This document shows, piece after piece, positions 1-10,548 of a stretch of 64,000 bases of DNA (its first letter is position 1; every line of letters starts with the position of its first letter). The notes under the pieces are model-generated. The model ran no database searches and was not told the DNA's origin. It saw only the letters and a program-made list of their open reading frames with translations. Made by a program: the position numbers and the translations under genes. This DNA comes from Sphingobium indicum B90A (GTDB lineage Bacteria > Pseudomonadota > Alphaproteobacteria > Sphingomonadales > Sphingomonadaceae): contig NZ_CP013070.1 of NCBI RefSeq assembly GCF_000264945.2, positions 992,001-1,056,000 on the forward strand. The letters run 5' to 3'.

Positions 1-30
1 TTGATCGTCCCGCCTTCCCGTCCATATGAA
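1..30 (+). promoter_or_regulatory. Putative vegetative promoter of groESL
   Basis: A -35-like TTGATC (1-6) and a -10-like TATGAA (25-30) are separated by 18 bases and sit directly upstream of the CIRCE operator. This is the expected geometry for a groESL promoter blocked by HrcA. The assignment is from sequence only, and the window edge hides anything further upstream. Confidence 0.55.
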
Positions 31-36
31 ACGGCG

Positions 37-63
37 CTGGCACTCCCCGACGAGGAGTGCTAA
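37..63 (+). promoter_or_regulatory. CIRCE operator (HrcA binding site)
   Basis: The inverted repeat CTGGCACTC-N9-GAGTGCTAA matches the CIRCE consensus TTAGCACTC-N9-GAGTGCTAA with two changes in the left arm and a perfect right arm. CIRCE is bound by the HrcA repressor and controls heat-shock chaperonin operons in many Alphaproteobacteria. It lies between the putative promoter and groES. Confidence 0.92.
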
Positions 64-156
64 CAGATGCGAGTTCAACAGGGAGAAGGAGCCGGAGTCG
101 CGCCGCGATTCCATCCCCATCCCATTCAACGTCGTAAAGAGGGAAAGGCACTCAAC

Positions 157-444
157 ATGGCATTTCGTCCGTTGCATGACCGCGTTCTCGTTCGCCGCGT
201 AGAGGCGGAAGAGAAGACCGCCGGCGGCATCATCATCCCCGACACCGCCAAGGAAAAGCCGCAGGAAGGCGAAATCGTCTCCGTCGGCACCGGCTCCAAG
301 GCCGAAGACGGCAAGGTGACCCCGCTGGATGTCAAGGCCGGCGACCGCATCCTGTTCGGCAAATGGTCGGGCACCGAGGTCAAGGTCGACGGTGAAGACC
401 TGCTCATCATGAAGGAAAGCGACATCCTGGGCGTCATCGCGTAA
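157..444 (+). CDS. groES: Co-chaperonin GroES
   Basis: This is the 10-kDa co-chaperonin that caps the GroEL cavity during ATP-driven folding in the cytoplasm. The 95-residue product has the family's usual length and features: the N-terminal LHDRVLVRR strand, the mobile loop [18 protein letters not shown] (about residues 18-35), and the C-terminal [14 protein letters not shown]. An in-frame upstream ATG at 67 would add 30 unrelated residues. The ATG at 157 follows a GAGGGAAAGG ribosome site (140-149) and gives the canonical MAFRPLHDR start. It is the first gene of the CIRCE-controlled operon, and groEL follows after 96 bases. Confidence 0.97.
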   Translation: MAFRPLHDRVLVRRVEAEEKTAGGIIIPDTAKEKPQEGEIVSVGTGSKAEDGKVTPLDVKAGDRILFGKWSGTEVKVDGEDLLIMKESDILGVIA

Positions 445-495
445 CTGCGAACCAGATCATCATTTCCTATTTTGGCGGAAATTCGTGCCCCATAA

Positions 496-2187
<1,692 letters not shown>

Positions 2188-2193
2188 CACCGC

Positions 2194-2224
2194 GTCGCGG
2201 GCGGGCCTGCGGCTCGCCCGCGAC
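2194..2224 (+). other. GC-rich hairpin after groEL
   Basis: A perfect 10-bp stem (GTCGCGGGCG paired with its complement) sits six bases after the groEL stop codon. It has no T run of its own, so it may protect the mRNA 3' end or assist the true terminator just downstream. Confidence 0.6.
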
Positions 2225-2253
2225 AAGGGAAGTCCAAAGCTCGGAAAAATCGG

Positions 2254-2289
2254 AAAAGGCCGGTGGAGAGCTTCTCCACCGGCCTTTTT
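2254..2289. terminator. Bidirectional rho-independent terminator
   Basis: A 16-bp perfect stem (core GGCCGGTGGAGA, loop GCT) is flanked by an A run on the left and a T run on the right. It can therefore terminate both the rightward groESL transcript and the leftward chrBA transcript that converges on it. This is the clearest terminator in the window. Confidence 0.92.
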
Positions 2290-2306
2290 CTGCCCGAGTC
2301 TGTGGT

Positions 2307-3698
2307 TCAGACGAGCAGTATATAGGCGGCCCCAAGCGCGGCGCAGGCGCCCAGGACCGGCAACACGCCGATCCTGAACCGGAACACCGCGATCATCGCG
2401 CCCGCCGACAGCAGCACGGCGGGAAGATCGACGCTGGACGGCACGGGCAGGTCGATCCCGCCGACCCGCTGGACCTGCCGGAACAGGGTGTGGATGGCGA
2501 ACCAGATGGCAAGGTTCAGGATTACGCCGACCACCGCCGCGGTGATCGCCGTCAGCGCCGCCGAAAGCGCCGGGTTGCCGCGCAGCCGCTCGACGAAGGG
2601 CGCACCGGCGAAGATCCAGAGGAAGCAGGGGACAAAGGTTACCCAGGTGGTCAGGATTGCGCCGACCGTAGCGGCGAGCAGAGGATGCATCGCGCCGGAT
2701 TCGCGAAAAGCGGCGAGAAATCCCACGAACTGCGTCACCATGATCAGCGGCCCCGGCGTGGTTTCCGCCATGCCCAGGCCGTCGAGCATTTCGCCGGGCC
2801 GGAGCCAGCCGAAGGTGCCGACCGCCTCCTGCGCGACATAGGCAAGCACGGCATAGGCGCCGCCGAAGGTGACGACCGCCATCTGGCTGAAGAAGCTGGC
2901 GATATGGGTGAACACATTGTCCGGCCCCAGCGTCAGGAACAGCGCCAGCACCGGCCCCAGCCACAGCGCCAGGAACAGGGCTGAGATGCGCAGCGACCAG
3001 CCGAGGGCCGGGCGCGCGTGATCGGGCAATCGCTCCCCCAGCGCGGTGTCGCGGTCGTGCACGATCTGTCCATTCGCCGGGCCGTGACCGCCGCCGCCCT
3101 GGAAGGCCGCAAGGCCGCTGCGCCCGCCGACGAAGCCGATGAGGCCCGCCGCCAGCACGATCGATGGAAAGGGCGCGCCGAGAAAGAAAATAGCCACGAA
3201 GGCGGCAACCGCGATCCCGCGCATCGCGGCATTCTTCAACGCCCGCGACCCGACCCGGACCACCGCCTGCATCACGATGGCCAGCACCGCCGCCTTGAGG
3301 CCGAAGAACAGCCCTTCGATGACCGGAACATGGCCCAGCAGCACATAGATGTAGCTGAGGCCCAAAATAGCGAGGAAGCCGGGCAGCACGAACAATGTGC
3401 CCGCGATCAGGCCGCCCTTGGTCTTGTGCAGCAACCAGCCGATATAGACGGCGAGCTGCTGCGCCTCCGGCCCGGGCAGCAGCATGCAATAGTTAAGCGC
3501 GTGGAGGAATCGCTCCTCCCCGATCCAACGCTTTTCCTCGACCAGCAGCCGGTGCATCACGGCAATCTGTCCCGCCGGTCCGCCGAAGCTGAGTGCCGCG
3601 ATCCGCGCCCACACACGCGTCGCTTCGCCCAGCGATATGCCGTGATGATCGTCGGACAGAGAAGCTGTGGTGGTGGTGGAGGATGCGCCTGCGGTCAT
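2307..3698 (-). CDS. chrA: Chromate efflux transporter ChrA
   Basis: This inner-membrane CHR-family carrier expels chromate. The 463-residue protein has two homologous halves. The first contains WARIAALSFGGPAGQIAVMH and the PGPEAQQLAVYIGW motif. The second repeats the pattern with SFFSQMAVVTFGGAYAVLAY and ETTPGPLIMVTQFVGF. This is the long bidomain form, with about 10-12 hydrophobic segments. Its ATG overlaps the chrB stop by four bases (ATGA), so the two are translationally coupled. The chrBA arrangement is the classic resistance pair. The gene ends against the bidirectional terminator shared with groEL. Confidence 0.94.
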   Translation of the reverse strand: MTAGASSTTTTASLSDDHHGISLGEATRVWARIAALSFGGPAGQIAVMHRLLVEEKRWIGEERFLHALNYCMLLPGPEAQQLAVYIGWLLHKTKGGLIAGTLFVLPGFLAILGLSYIYVLLGHVPVIEGLFFGLKAAVLAIVMQAVVRVGSRALKNAAMRGIAVAAFVAIFFLGAPFPSIVLAAGLIGFVGGRSGLAAFQGGGGHGPANGQIVHDRDTALGERLPDHARPALGWSLRISALFLALWLGPVLALFLTLGPDNVFTHIASFFSQMAVVTFGGAYAVLAYVAQEAVGTFGWLRPGEMLDGLGMAETTPGPLIMVTQFVGFLAAFRESGAMHPLLAATVGAILTTWVTFVPCFLWIFAGAPFVERLRGNPALSAALTAITAAVVGVILNLAIWFAIHTLFRQVQRVGGIDLPVPSSVDLPAVLLSAGAMIAVFRFRIGVLPVLGACAALGAAYILLV

Positions 3699-4651
3699 CG
3701 ATCCGTCCTTCTGTTGCTGAAAAAGGCATGGAACTGGTTGAGCGCGTCGCTCGCCATGGCGATGCGCTGTAAGTCGTCGTCGGTCGAGGCGCAGACGCCG
3801 GACAATATGGCGCCCAGACCCGAAGTTTCCGGTCGCCCGAACCTGCGGTCGCCGATGTCGAGGTCATGGATGATCTCGCCGATTGCGACCAGGGCAGGGT
3901 CGTCAAGAAGGTCCGCGCGCAGCAGCAATGTCTCGAAACTGCATCGGTCGCCTTCATGGGTGAATTCGGCATCGGCCATGTCGAAGCGCAATTCCCCTTC
4001 GCCCGGCTGATAATGGCGGCTGTCGACGAATTTGAAGCGGGCCTGCGGGTCGATGAAGCGGCGGATCAGCCAGGCGCAGGCGATGCGGTCGACATGGACG
4101 CCGCTGCGCGTCACCCAGGTCCGGTCGGCGAGATCGATCGGTTCGGCGTGAGCGGCAGATTCGGCGCGGCTGACGTCCGGATGCCGGTGGCGCTGCCGGT
4201 CCAGTTCGGCAAGCGCGGCTTCGGCACGCCTCCGCTCCGGGGCGCCGAAGAAATCGAGCCGGCCGACATCCTCCAGCCGCTTTTGCAACCGGGCGATGTC
4301 CGTTCCGCTCGCGGGGCCGGTTTCCAGCAGGCGTCGGGCGACGCGGGCGATCTCCTCATAATCCTCGCGCCGGGCTGCATCGAACAGGGCGCGCACATCC
4401 GCGTCGGACTGCCCCGCGAGCAGGCGGGCCTCGATCAGCGTCGCTTCGCCGCCATTGTCGACGATCTCCGCCATCAGGCTGCCGAAGGCGGTGGCGCTCT
4501 CCTGCGAATGCGGCAGGACATGGACTGCATTTTTGAGCGGCACCGCGCCGATGGATTGCAGGCGGCGCCAAATCTTGACCCGCAAATAGGGGGGCTTGGC
4601 GGGAAGTTGGTGCAGCAGCGCGAGCCAAGGGGTGGCGTCAGTCATGATCAT
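3695..4651 (-). CDS. chrB: Chromate resistance protein ChrB
   Basis: ChrB proteins accompany ChrA and act as chromate-responsive regulators or accessory resistance factors in Alphaproteobacteria. The 318-residue product has an N-terminal region (LPAKPPYLRVKIWRRLQSIG, then AVHVLPHSQE) typical of the ChrB N-domain. Its C-terminal domain carries TWVTRSGVHVDRIACAWLIR RF and ends with GLGAILSGVCAS. Start is either MIMTD at 4651 or MTD at 4645; no convincing ribosome site separates them. A near-perfect 16-bp palindrome touches the start codon and is a candidate autoregulatory operator. chrA follows with a 4-base overlap. Confidence 0.9.
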   Translation of the reverse strand: MIMTDATPWLALLHQLPAKPPYLRVKIWRRLQSIGAVPLKNAVHVLPHSQESATAFGSLMAEIVDNGGEATLIEARLLAGQSDADVRALFDAARREDYEEIARVARRLLETGPASGTDIARLQKRLEDVGRLDFFGAPERRRAEAALAELDRQRHRHPDVSRAESAAHAEPIDLADRTWVTRSGVHVDRIACAWLIRRFIDPQARFKFVDSRHYQPGEGELRFDMADAEFTHEGDRCSFETLLLRADLLDDPALVAIGEIIHDLDIGDRRFGRPETSGLGAILSGVCASTDDDLQRIAMASDALNQFHAFFSNRRTDR

Positions 4652-4666
4652 GATGCATATGTATCA
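4651..4666. promoter_or_regulatory. Palindrome at the chrB start, candidate operator
   Basis: TGATGCATATGTATCA is a 16-base inverted repeat with a single mismatched pair. It lies in the 46-base gap between the divergent starts of chrB and the barrel gene at 4698, so a protein bound here could control both. Which protein binds, possibly ChrB itself, is an inference. Confidence 0.45.
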
Positions 4667-4697
4667 ATGAAGATGATTCGAAGAAACAGGAATATCA

Positions 4698-6044
4698 ATG
4701 TTGTGGCCTTCTTCTCTTTCTGTTGCATGTGCGGCGGCTGTCCTAGTGGGTGCGCCGCACGCTTTTGCGCAGGATGACGGTCTTGCCTTGACCGGCAGCG
4801 TTCGCCTGCGCCTTGAGGAGATAGAAGGCCAGGCGCGCGCAGGGTTCGATCGCGATGACGGCCTGTTCAACATCCGCACGCAGCTTATGGCCGAATATCG
4901 GTCCGGCGCGTTCAGGGCAGGGGCGGAACTGTTCGACAGCCGGGCCTATGGCGCTGACCCCGGCACGCCGATCTCCACCAATGAGGTCAACGCGATGGAG
5001 TTGGTCCAGGCCTATGTCGCGGGCGACATAGAGGAGCCGCTGGGCAAGGGCAGCAAGCTCAGCCTGATGGCGGGGCGGTTCACGCTGAACCTCGGCTCCC
5101 GCCGGCTCGTCGCCGCCGACGATTATCGCAATACCACCAATGGCTATACTGGCCTGCGCGCCGACCTGGCCGCGCCCGGCGGGGTCAAGGCGGTCTTCAT
5201 CTACACCCTGCCGCAGCAGCGTCGTCCCGACGATGCCGACGGCGTCCGCAACAAGCGGGTGCGTTTCGATCATGAGGGTTTCGATCTGGTGCTGTGGGGC
5301 GGCATCGTCGGCAAGGCCGATGCGATCGGCCCGGCCATGGCGGAATTCAGCTATTTCCACCTGGGTGAGCGGGACGAACCGGGGCGACCGACGCGGGACC
5401 GATCGCTCGATACCTTTGGCGGACGCATCATGAGCGAACCGGAAACGGGGCGGTTCGACTATGAGGTGGAGGCATTTTACCAGACCGGCAGCGTCAGCGC
5501 ATCGCTTGCGTCCGGCTCGCCGCGCCAATCGGTTGCCGCCAGCTTCCTGCACGTCGATGCCGGCTACAGCTTCGGCGGATCCTGGAAGCCGCGTCTGTCG
5601 CTGGAATTCGACCGGGCGAGCGGCGATCGGCGGGGCGGGCGCCAGGGCCGCTTCGACACGCTGTTCGGCATGCGCCGGGCGGACCTGGCGCCGGCCGGTC
5701 TCTACAATGCGCTGGCGCGGACCAACATCGTGACGCCCGGCATCAGGCTGGAGGCGACGCCAGACAAGCGGTGGGACTGGTTTGCGACCTATCGCGCCCT
5801 GTGGCTGGCTTCGCGGACGGACGCCTTTTCCTCCACGGGGGTGAGGGACGCCATCGGACGGTCGGGCAGCTTCGCTGGCCATCAGGTGGAGGGGCGGGTG
5901 CGATACTGGATCCTTCCCTCACGCCTGCGGTTTGAATTCGACGGGCTTCTGCTCGCCAGGGGGCGGTTCCTGCGGGATGCGCCCAACGCGCCGGCGGGAA
6001 GATGGACGCGCTATACCTCCTTCAACCTGACCGCGAGTTTCTAG
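4698..6044 (+). CDS. Alginate-export-family outer membrane protein
   Basis: Predicted outer-membrane beta-barrel of 448 residues. A signal peptide (about residues 1-24, ending APHAFAQ) is followed by alternating amphipathic strands such as GSVRLRLEEIEG and FNIRTQLMAEYRSGAFRAGAELFDSRAYG. It ends with an aromatic C-terminal residue (FNLTASF), which is typical of BAM substrates. The pattern fits the Alginate_exp family, whose members in non-alginate producers are substrate-unknown porins. AGGA five bases before the ATG serves as ribosome site. It is divergent from chrBA, with only 46 bases between the starts. A role in chromate handling is possible but unproven. Confidence 0.75.
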   Translation: MLWPSSLSVACAAAVLVGAPHAFAQDDGLALTGSVRLRLEEIEGQARAGFDRDDGLFNIRTQLMAEYRSGAFRAGAELFDSRAYGADPGTPISTNEVNAMELVQAYVAGDIEEPLGKGSKLSLMAGRFTLNLGSRRLVAADDYRNTTNGYTGLRADLAAPGGVKAVFIYTLPQQRRPDDADGVRNKRVRFDHEGFDLVLWGGIVGKADAIGPAMAEFSYFHLGERDEPGRPTRDRSLDTFGGRIMSEPETGRFDYEVEAFYQTGSVSASLASGSPRQSVAASFLHVDAGYSFGGSWKPRLSLEFDRASGDRRGGRQGRFDTLFGMRRADLAPAGLYNALARTNIVTPGIRLEATPDKRWDWFATYRALWLASRTDAFSSTGVRDAIGRSGSFAGHQVEGRVRYWILPSRLRFEFDGLLLARGRFLRDAPNAPAGRWTRYTSFNLTASF

Positions 6045-6281
6045 GCGGCGGCGGAGATGGCCGCCATCCGGAGAGAATTAATTACGGCATGAGAATTATT
6101 CGTTTGTTCGTGGCGGATTTCCAGGAACATTTCGTTTCACAAGAAAACCGAGAAATGGGCCGGGTGCGAAAAGCGTCCGGCCTGTCCGTTCTTTGGAGGG
6201 ATGCCGCGTCGCGGGCCTTGTCGCGCGACGCATGCCTGAACGGCCCATAACTGCCCGAAAAGGGCCGAAAGGGAGCCATTT

Positions 6282-8684
6282 ATGCAGAAGTTCTTGTCCG
6301 TTCGTCGCGCTGCATTGCTGCTGTCGTGCTGCGCTGCCACGCTGTCGTCCCACGCCTGGGCGCAGGAGCCGGATGCGGAAGACGCAGGAACGATAACCGT
6401 CACCGGCCGCCGCATCTCCCAATCGGCGGAGGCCATCGGCGAGGACAAGGTGAGCAATGTCGTGGCGGTCACGCGCGAAGCCCTGCTTTCCGCTCCATCG
6501 GGCATTTCGGGCCTGAAGATGCTGGAGCAACTGCCCGGCTTCAACGTGCAGACCGACGGCGCGCTCGGCCTCTATGAATTCGGCAACAGCGTCCAGACAC
6601 GCGCCTTCAACCTCGACCAGATTGGCTTCGTGGTCGACGGCATTCCCACGGGCCGCAGCGACGCCTTCGGCGGCAGCCCGGTGTTCCGCTATGTCGACAA
6701 CGAAAATCTCGGCGTGGTGGAAGCCGCCATCGGCGCGGGTGATGTGGGCCTGCCCAGCTATTCGACGCTCGGCCCGGTAGTGCAATATAACAGCATCGCG
6801 CCGCAGGACGAGATGGGCCTGTTCGTGTCGCAGAGCTTTGGCGATTTCGACATGAAGCGCACCTTCATTCGCGCGAGCACCGGGCGGGTGGGACCGTTCA
6901 AGGCCTATGTCAGTCGCACCAAGCTGGACAGTGATCTGTGGCGCGGCCCCGGATCGGTCGATCGCGAGCATTGGGAAGGGCAGATTCACGCCGATCTGGG
7001 CGGGGATAGCTGGGCGCGCTTCAAATTCGTGTCGAACGACTTCTTCGACTATGATTCGCCGACCATTACGCGGGGGCAATATAATTGCGTAACGCGCAAT
7101 GCCTTGGGCCAGTGCGGCCGCGACTATGCCTATATCGAAAATGTGCCGAATACGACGACGGGTTTCGCGCCGACCGCGCCGGGCATCTATTATTCGAACA
7201 GCGCCTATACCGCCGTCTACAATCTTGCCATCAACGTGCGTAAGGACAAGCTGTACGGAGCGACCTTCCACGCTGGCATCGATGACGGGGTCTGGGCGGA
7301 ATCGACCCTCTATTATGAGGACAAGGACGGTTACGGCGTGTCGCCCGACGCCTATGGCAGCACGACGCGGGGCGCGACCCCGGGCAGCTATCTGCGCTAT
7401 CTTTATCAGTCGGAGGCTGGCCTTCCGGTCGTAGCGCCCAAGGGCGTGCAATATGGCTTGTCCGGCGTTGGCGGGGATCGTTACGGCATCACCGGCAAGC
7501 TGCATTGGGAAATCGGCAGCAACGCTCTGGAAGCGGGAGTCTGGGCCGAAACCGACAAATATCACCGCACCCAGGCGCGCTACAACACGGTCGATGGCGC
7601 GCCCGACAGCGCGCCCAACCTGAACGAACTGGTCTATCTGCGCCGCGACTATCGGTCCAAGCGCGACATATTGCAGGTGTTCGTGAAGGATACGCTGAAA
7701 CTCATGGACGAGCGGCTGATCCTCGACCTCGGTTTCAAAGGGTTGACGATGGACTATGTCCAGCGCGGCTATCGCGACTTTGACGATTATTACCGCACCC
7801 GGACGATCGGCGGCGTCCTCAGGGGCATTCCCGGGTGGGGTCCGCAGGCCAACACCGCGCATTACACGGATATGTTCCTGCCCATGGCGGGCCTGCTCTA
7901 CAAATTTGACGGACGGACGCAGGTCTTCGCTTCCTATGCGGAGAATATGGCCCTGCCCAAGGGCATGGACGACATCTATTCGGTGACGCGCCCCGGCACG
8001 TCCGCGCTGGTGCCGCAGCCTGCGCCCGAACGGTCGAAGAATATGGAACTGGGCATCCGCACCAACCAGGGGCAGCTCTATGCGTCGTTGGCGGCCTTCT
8101 ACACGAAGTTCGAAAACCGCATCCAGTCGATCACCAGCTTCGTGCCCGGCGGCGGCGCGTCTACGGAAACCTTCTTCCAGAATGTCGGCCGGGTGCGTTC
8201 CTATGGCGTGGAATTTGCCGGCACCTACAAGCCGTCCTTCCTGGACGGCCTCGCTTACGGTAACCTGAACGTCACCTACAACAATGCCAAGTTCAAGGAC
8301 AACATCATCGGCTCGACCGTCATCCCCCTCGCGGGCAAGTTCCTGCCGGACAGCGCCAAGTGGATCGTCAGCGGCGGCGTGACGGTGGAACCGGCAAGCT
8401 GGCTGGTCGCCAACTTCTCCGGCAAATATACCAGCAAGCGCTGGTCGACCTTCGTCAATACGCCGGGGTCGAGCGTGCCGGGCTACACTGTCTTCAGCGC
8501 CTATGTCGACATTGGGGACGGCCTCAGCTTCGGGCCGGTCAAGGGAATCAAGGCGCGGCTCAACGTCGACAATATCTTCGACAAGGACACGCTTTCCTAC
8601 ATATCTGCCCAGCCATCGGGCGACGGTTTCTTCCGGCCGCTTTCTCCCCGCACGTTCCAGTTCACCATTTCGGGCGAGATTTGA
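6282..8684 (+). CDS. TonB-dependent outer membrane receptor
   Basis: The 800-residue receptor has a signal peptide (MQKFLSVRRAALLLSCCAATLSSHAWAQ), a TonB-box-like GTITVTGRRISQ at about 36-47, and a plug domain with MLEQLPGFNVQTDGALGLYEFGNSVQTRAFNLDQIGFVVDGIP. A 22-strand-type barrel follows, ending ISPRTFQFTISGEI-like. A GGGAGCC ribosome site precedes the ATG. The stop codon overlaps the start of an exported dipeptidase by one base, so uptake of a peptide-like or peptide-containing ligand is suggested. The substrate itself cannot be read from sequence. Confidence 0.9.
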   Translation: MQKFLSVRRAALLLSCCAATLSSHAWAQEPDAEDAGTITVTGRRISQSAEAIGEDKVSNVVAVTREALLSAPSGISGLKMLEQLPGFNVQTDGALGLYEFGNSVQTRAFNLDQIGFVVDGIPTGRSDAFGGSPVFRYVDNENLGVVEAAIGAGDVGLPSYSTLGPVVQYNSIAPQDEMGLFVSQSFGDFDMKRTFIRASTGRVGPFKAYVSRTKLDSDLWRGPGSVDREHWEGQIHADLGGDSWARFKFVSNDFFDYDSPTITRGQYNCVTRNALGQCGRDYAYIENVPNTTTGFAPTAPGIYYSNSAYTAVYNLAINVRKDKLYGATFHAGIDDGVWAESTLYYEDKDGYGVSPDAYGSTTRGATPGSYLRYLYQSEAGLPVVAPKGVQYGLSGVGGDRYGITGKLHWEIGSNALEAGVWAETDKYHRTQARYNTVDGAPDSAPNLNELVYLRRDYRSKRDILQVFVKDTLKLMDERLILDLGFKGLTMDYVQRGYRDFDDYYRTRTIGGVLRGIPGWGPQANTAHYTDMFLPMAGLLYKFDGRTQVFASYAENMALPKGMDDIYSVTRPGTSALVPQPAPERSKNMELGIRTNQGQLYASLAAFYTKFENRIQSITSFVPGGGASTETFFQNVGRVRSYGVEFAGTYKPSFLDGLAYGNLNVTYNNAKFKDNIIGSTVIPLAGKFLPDSAKWIVSGGVTVEPASWLVANFSGKYTSKRWSTFVNTPGSSVPGYTVFSAYVDIGDGLSFGPVKGIKARLNVDNIFDKDTLSYISAQPSGDGFFRPLSPRTFQFTISGEI

Positions 8685-9907
8685 TGCTGAAAAGGATGAT
8701 GGCGGGGGCGGCGCTGGTGGCGCTGCTCCCGTTCGGGGTGCAGGCGCAGGAGGTGCCGAAGAAAGTTTATCAACTCCACCAGCGGCTGCTGACGCTCGAC
8801 AGCCATCTCGACACGCCCGCCTCGCTCGACCTGCCCGGCTGGTCGATCGAGGACGAGCATGGGGTTCATAGCGACTATACCCAGGTCGACCTGCCGCGCA
8901 TGAAGAAGGGCGGCCTGGACGGCGGTTTCTGGGCGATCTACACGCCGCAGGGGCCGTTGACGGAGGAGGGATTCCGCAAGGCGCGGGACTTCGCGATCCT
9001 GCGCGGCGTGTCGATCCGCCAGATGGTGGCGGCGGACCCGGCGAATTTCACGCTGGCGCTGGAGGCGAAGGACGCCGCACCCATCGCGGCGGCGGGCAAG
9101 CGGGTCGTCTTCATGTCGATCGAGAACGCCTATCCGCTGGGCGAGGACGTGTCGCTGCTCAAGACCTTCTACGACATGGGCGTGCGGGTCGTCGGTTTCG
9201 CGCATTTCGCGCATAATCAGTTTGCCGACAGCTCCACCGACCCGTCGAAGAAACCGCGCTTCGGCGGCCTTTCCCCGTTGGGGAAGGATCTGCTGAAGGA
9301 GATGAACCGGCTGGGCATCGTGCCGGACGCGTCGCACAGCAGCGATCAGGTGCTGGACGACCTGCTGGCGCTGTCCACCACGCCGGTCCTGCTGACCCAT
9401 TCGGGCTGCAAGGCGGTCTATGACCATCCGCGCAATATCGACGACGCGCATCTGAAGGCGCTGGCGGCCAAGGGCGGGGTGATCCAGATGAACGCCTTCG
9501 GCGCCTATCTGCGCGCATCCAAGCCCAATCCGGCGCGGCAGGAGGCGCTGAAGGCGCTGTTCGGCCAATTGCGCGAGGATGCGAAACTGACGCCGGAGAA
9601 GCGGGCCGAACTGCTGGCGAAGCGGCAGGAGATCGACCGGCTCTATCCCGAAACGGACCGGGCGACCTTCGACGATTTCATGGCGCACATGCTCCACGCG
9701 CTGAAGGTGGCTGGGCCGGATCATGTCGGCATCGGCCTGGACTGGGACGGGGGCGGCGGTGTCGTCGGCCTGGAGGATGTGCTCGACCTGCCCAAGATCA
9801 CCGCCGCCCTGCTGAAGGCGGGCTATAGCGAGGCGGATGTCCAGAAGATCTGGTCGGGCAATGTCCTGAGGGTGCTCGCCGCGGCCGAGGCGGCGAAGGG
9901 ATCATAG
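8684..9907 (+). CDS. Exported membrane-dipeptidase family protein (peptidase M19)
   Basis: A zinc dipeptidase of the renal-dipeptidase family, 407 residues. The start is the ATG at 8684, which shares its A with the TGA of the upstream receptor. The upstream in-frame extension is out of character. A signal peptide covers about residues 1-21 (GVQAQ). Metal ligands expected for the family are present: H41 and D43 in DSHLDTP, E147 in MSIENAY, H218 in PDASHSSD, H239 in LLTHSG. GIGLDWDGGG supplies the later aspartate region. It probably acts in the periplasm on dipeptides or modified amino acids delivered by the coupled receptor. Confidence 0.92.
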   Translation: MLKRMMAGAALVALLPFGVQAQEVPKKVYQLHQRLLTLDSHLDTPASLDLPGWSIEDEHGVHSDYTQVDLPRMKKGGLDGGFWAIYTPQGPLTEEGFRKARDFAILRGVSIRQMVAADPANFTLALEAKDAAPIAAAGKRVVFMSIENAYPLGEDVSLLKTFYDMGVRVVGFAHFAHNQFADSSTDPSKKPRFGGLSPLGKDLLKEMNRLGIVPDASHSSDQVLDDLLALSTTPVLLTHSGCKAVYDHPRNIDDAHLKALAAKGGVIQMNAFGAYLRASKPNPARQEALKALFGQLREDAKLTPEKRAELLAKRQEIDRLYPETDRATFDDFMAHMLHALKVAGPDHVGIGLDWDGGGGVVGLEDVLDLPKITAALLKAGYSEADVQKIWSGNVLRVLAAAEAAKGS

Positions 9908-10010
9908 GATTCCCGCGACAGGGGCGCCCTGATGACCGCCCCTGTCGCGCATCGATTGGGCGGGGTAGCGGGGTGGATCGCAATCGCGATCACCTGTCTC
10001 TTGTGCCGAG

Positions 10011-10407
10011 ATGATAACCATTTCGCGTCCCGGCGGTTCGCTGATGGAGATCGTGCCGCTGGAGGACAAGCTGCTGATCGAAGCGCGCATCAGCCGGCGC
10101 GACATTGCCTTCATTCGTCCGCGGCTGCCCGCGACGGTCAAGATCACCGCCTATGATCCGTCCATCTACGGCACGGTCGACCGAATCTCGCCCGACACCT
10201 TGCAGGATGAGGTGAACCGCGACCAGGTCTTCTACCGCGTCTATGTCCCGCACCCGGCATTCCAGCCCGCGGACCAGGGACGGCAGGGACCACGCCATCA
10301 TGCCGGGCATGGTCGCGATGGTCGAAATCCGCACCGGCCGCAAGTCCGTGTTCGATTACCTGATGAAGCCGATCAACAAGGCCAAGGAAGCGATGCGCGA
10401 GAGATAG
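10011..10407 (+). pseudogene. Remnant of an HlyD/LapC-type type I secretion adaptor
   Basis: A short fragment resembles the C-terminal part of type I secretion membrane-fusion proteins. The first frame reads GGSLMEIVPLEDKLLIEARI...DIAFIRP...VKITAYDPSIYGTVDRISPDTL. After about 10270 the match continues in another frame as IMPGMVAMVEIRTGRKSVFDYLMKPINKAKEAMRER followed by TAG at 10405-10407. The N-terminal two thirds, the start codon and a few residues inside the fragment are missing. It is a dead remnant; no ABC transporter or TolC gene remains beside it. Confidence 0.75.
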
Positions 10408-10463
10408 GTGGAAGGGCATTGCGAAAAGGCGAGGGGGCATGCCCATTCCCGCCATCAGCGGTC

Positions 10464-10502
10464 CGTCATCAAACTGAAATATTATTGTCATCTTATTGTC
10501 TC
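10464..10502 (+). promoter_or_regulatory. Tandem PHO box upstream of the phosphate porin
   Basis: TTGTCAT-CTTA-TTGTCTC (10485-10502) has the 7-4-7 layout of the PhoB-binding Pho box (consensus CTGTCAT-N4-CTGTCAC-like). Weaker copies, CGTCATC (10464-10470) and CTGAAAT (10474-10480), extend the series at roughly 11-base spacing. It lies 46 bases before the start of an OprO/P-type porin, which supports phosphate-starvation control. Confidence 0.65.
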
Positions 10503-10548
10503 TGAAATGCCATAGCGGCCGCAACCAGCATATCAGGGGAGTCGCTCG

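Noticed and set aside
6096..7862. 588-codon antisense frame opposite the TonB receptor
   Set aside because: The receptor frame has signal peptide, plug and barrel, while the antisense has none and no ribosome site.
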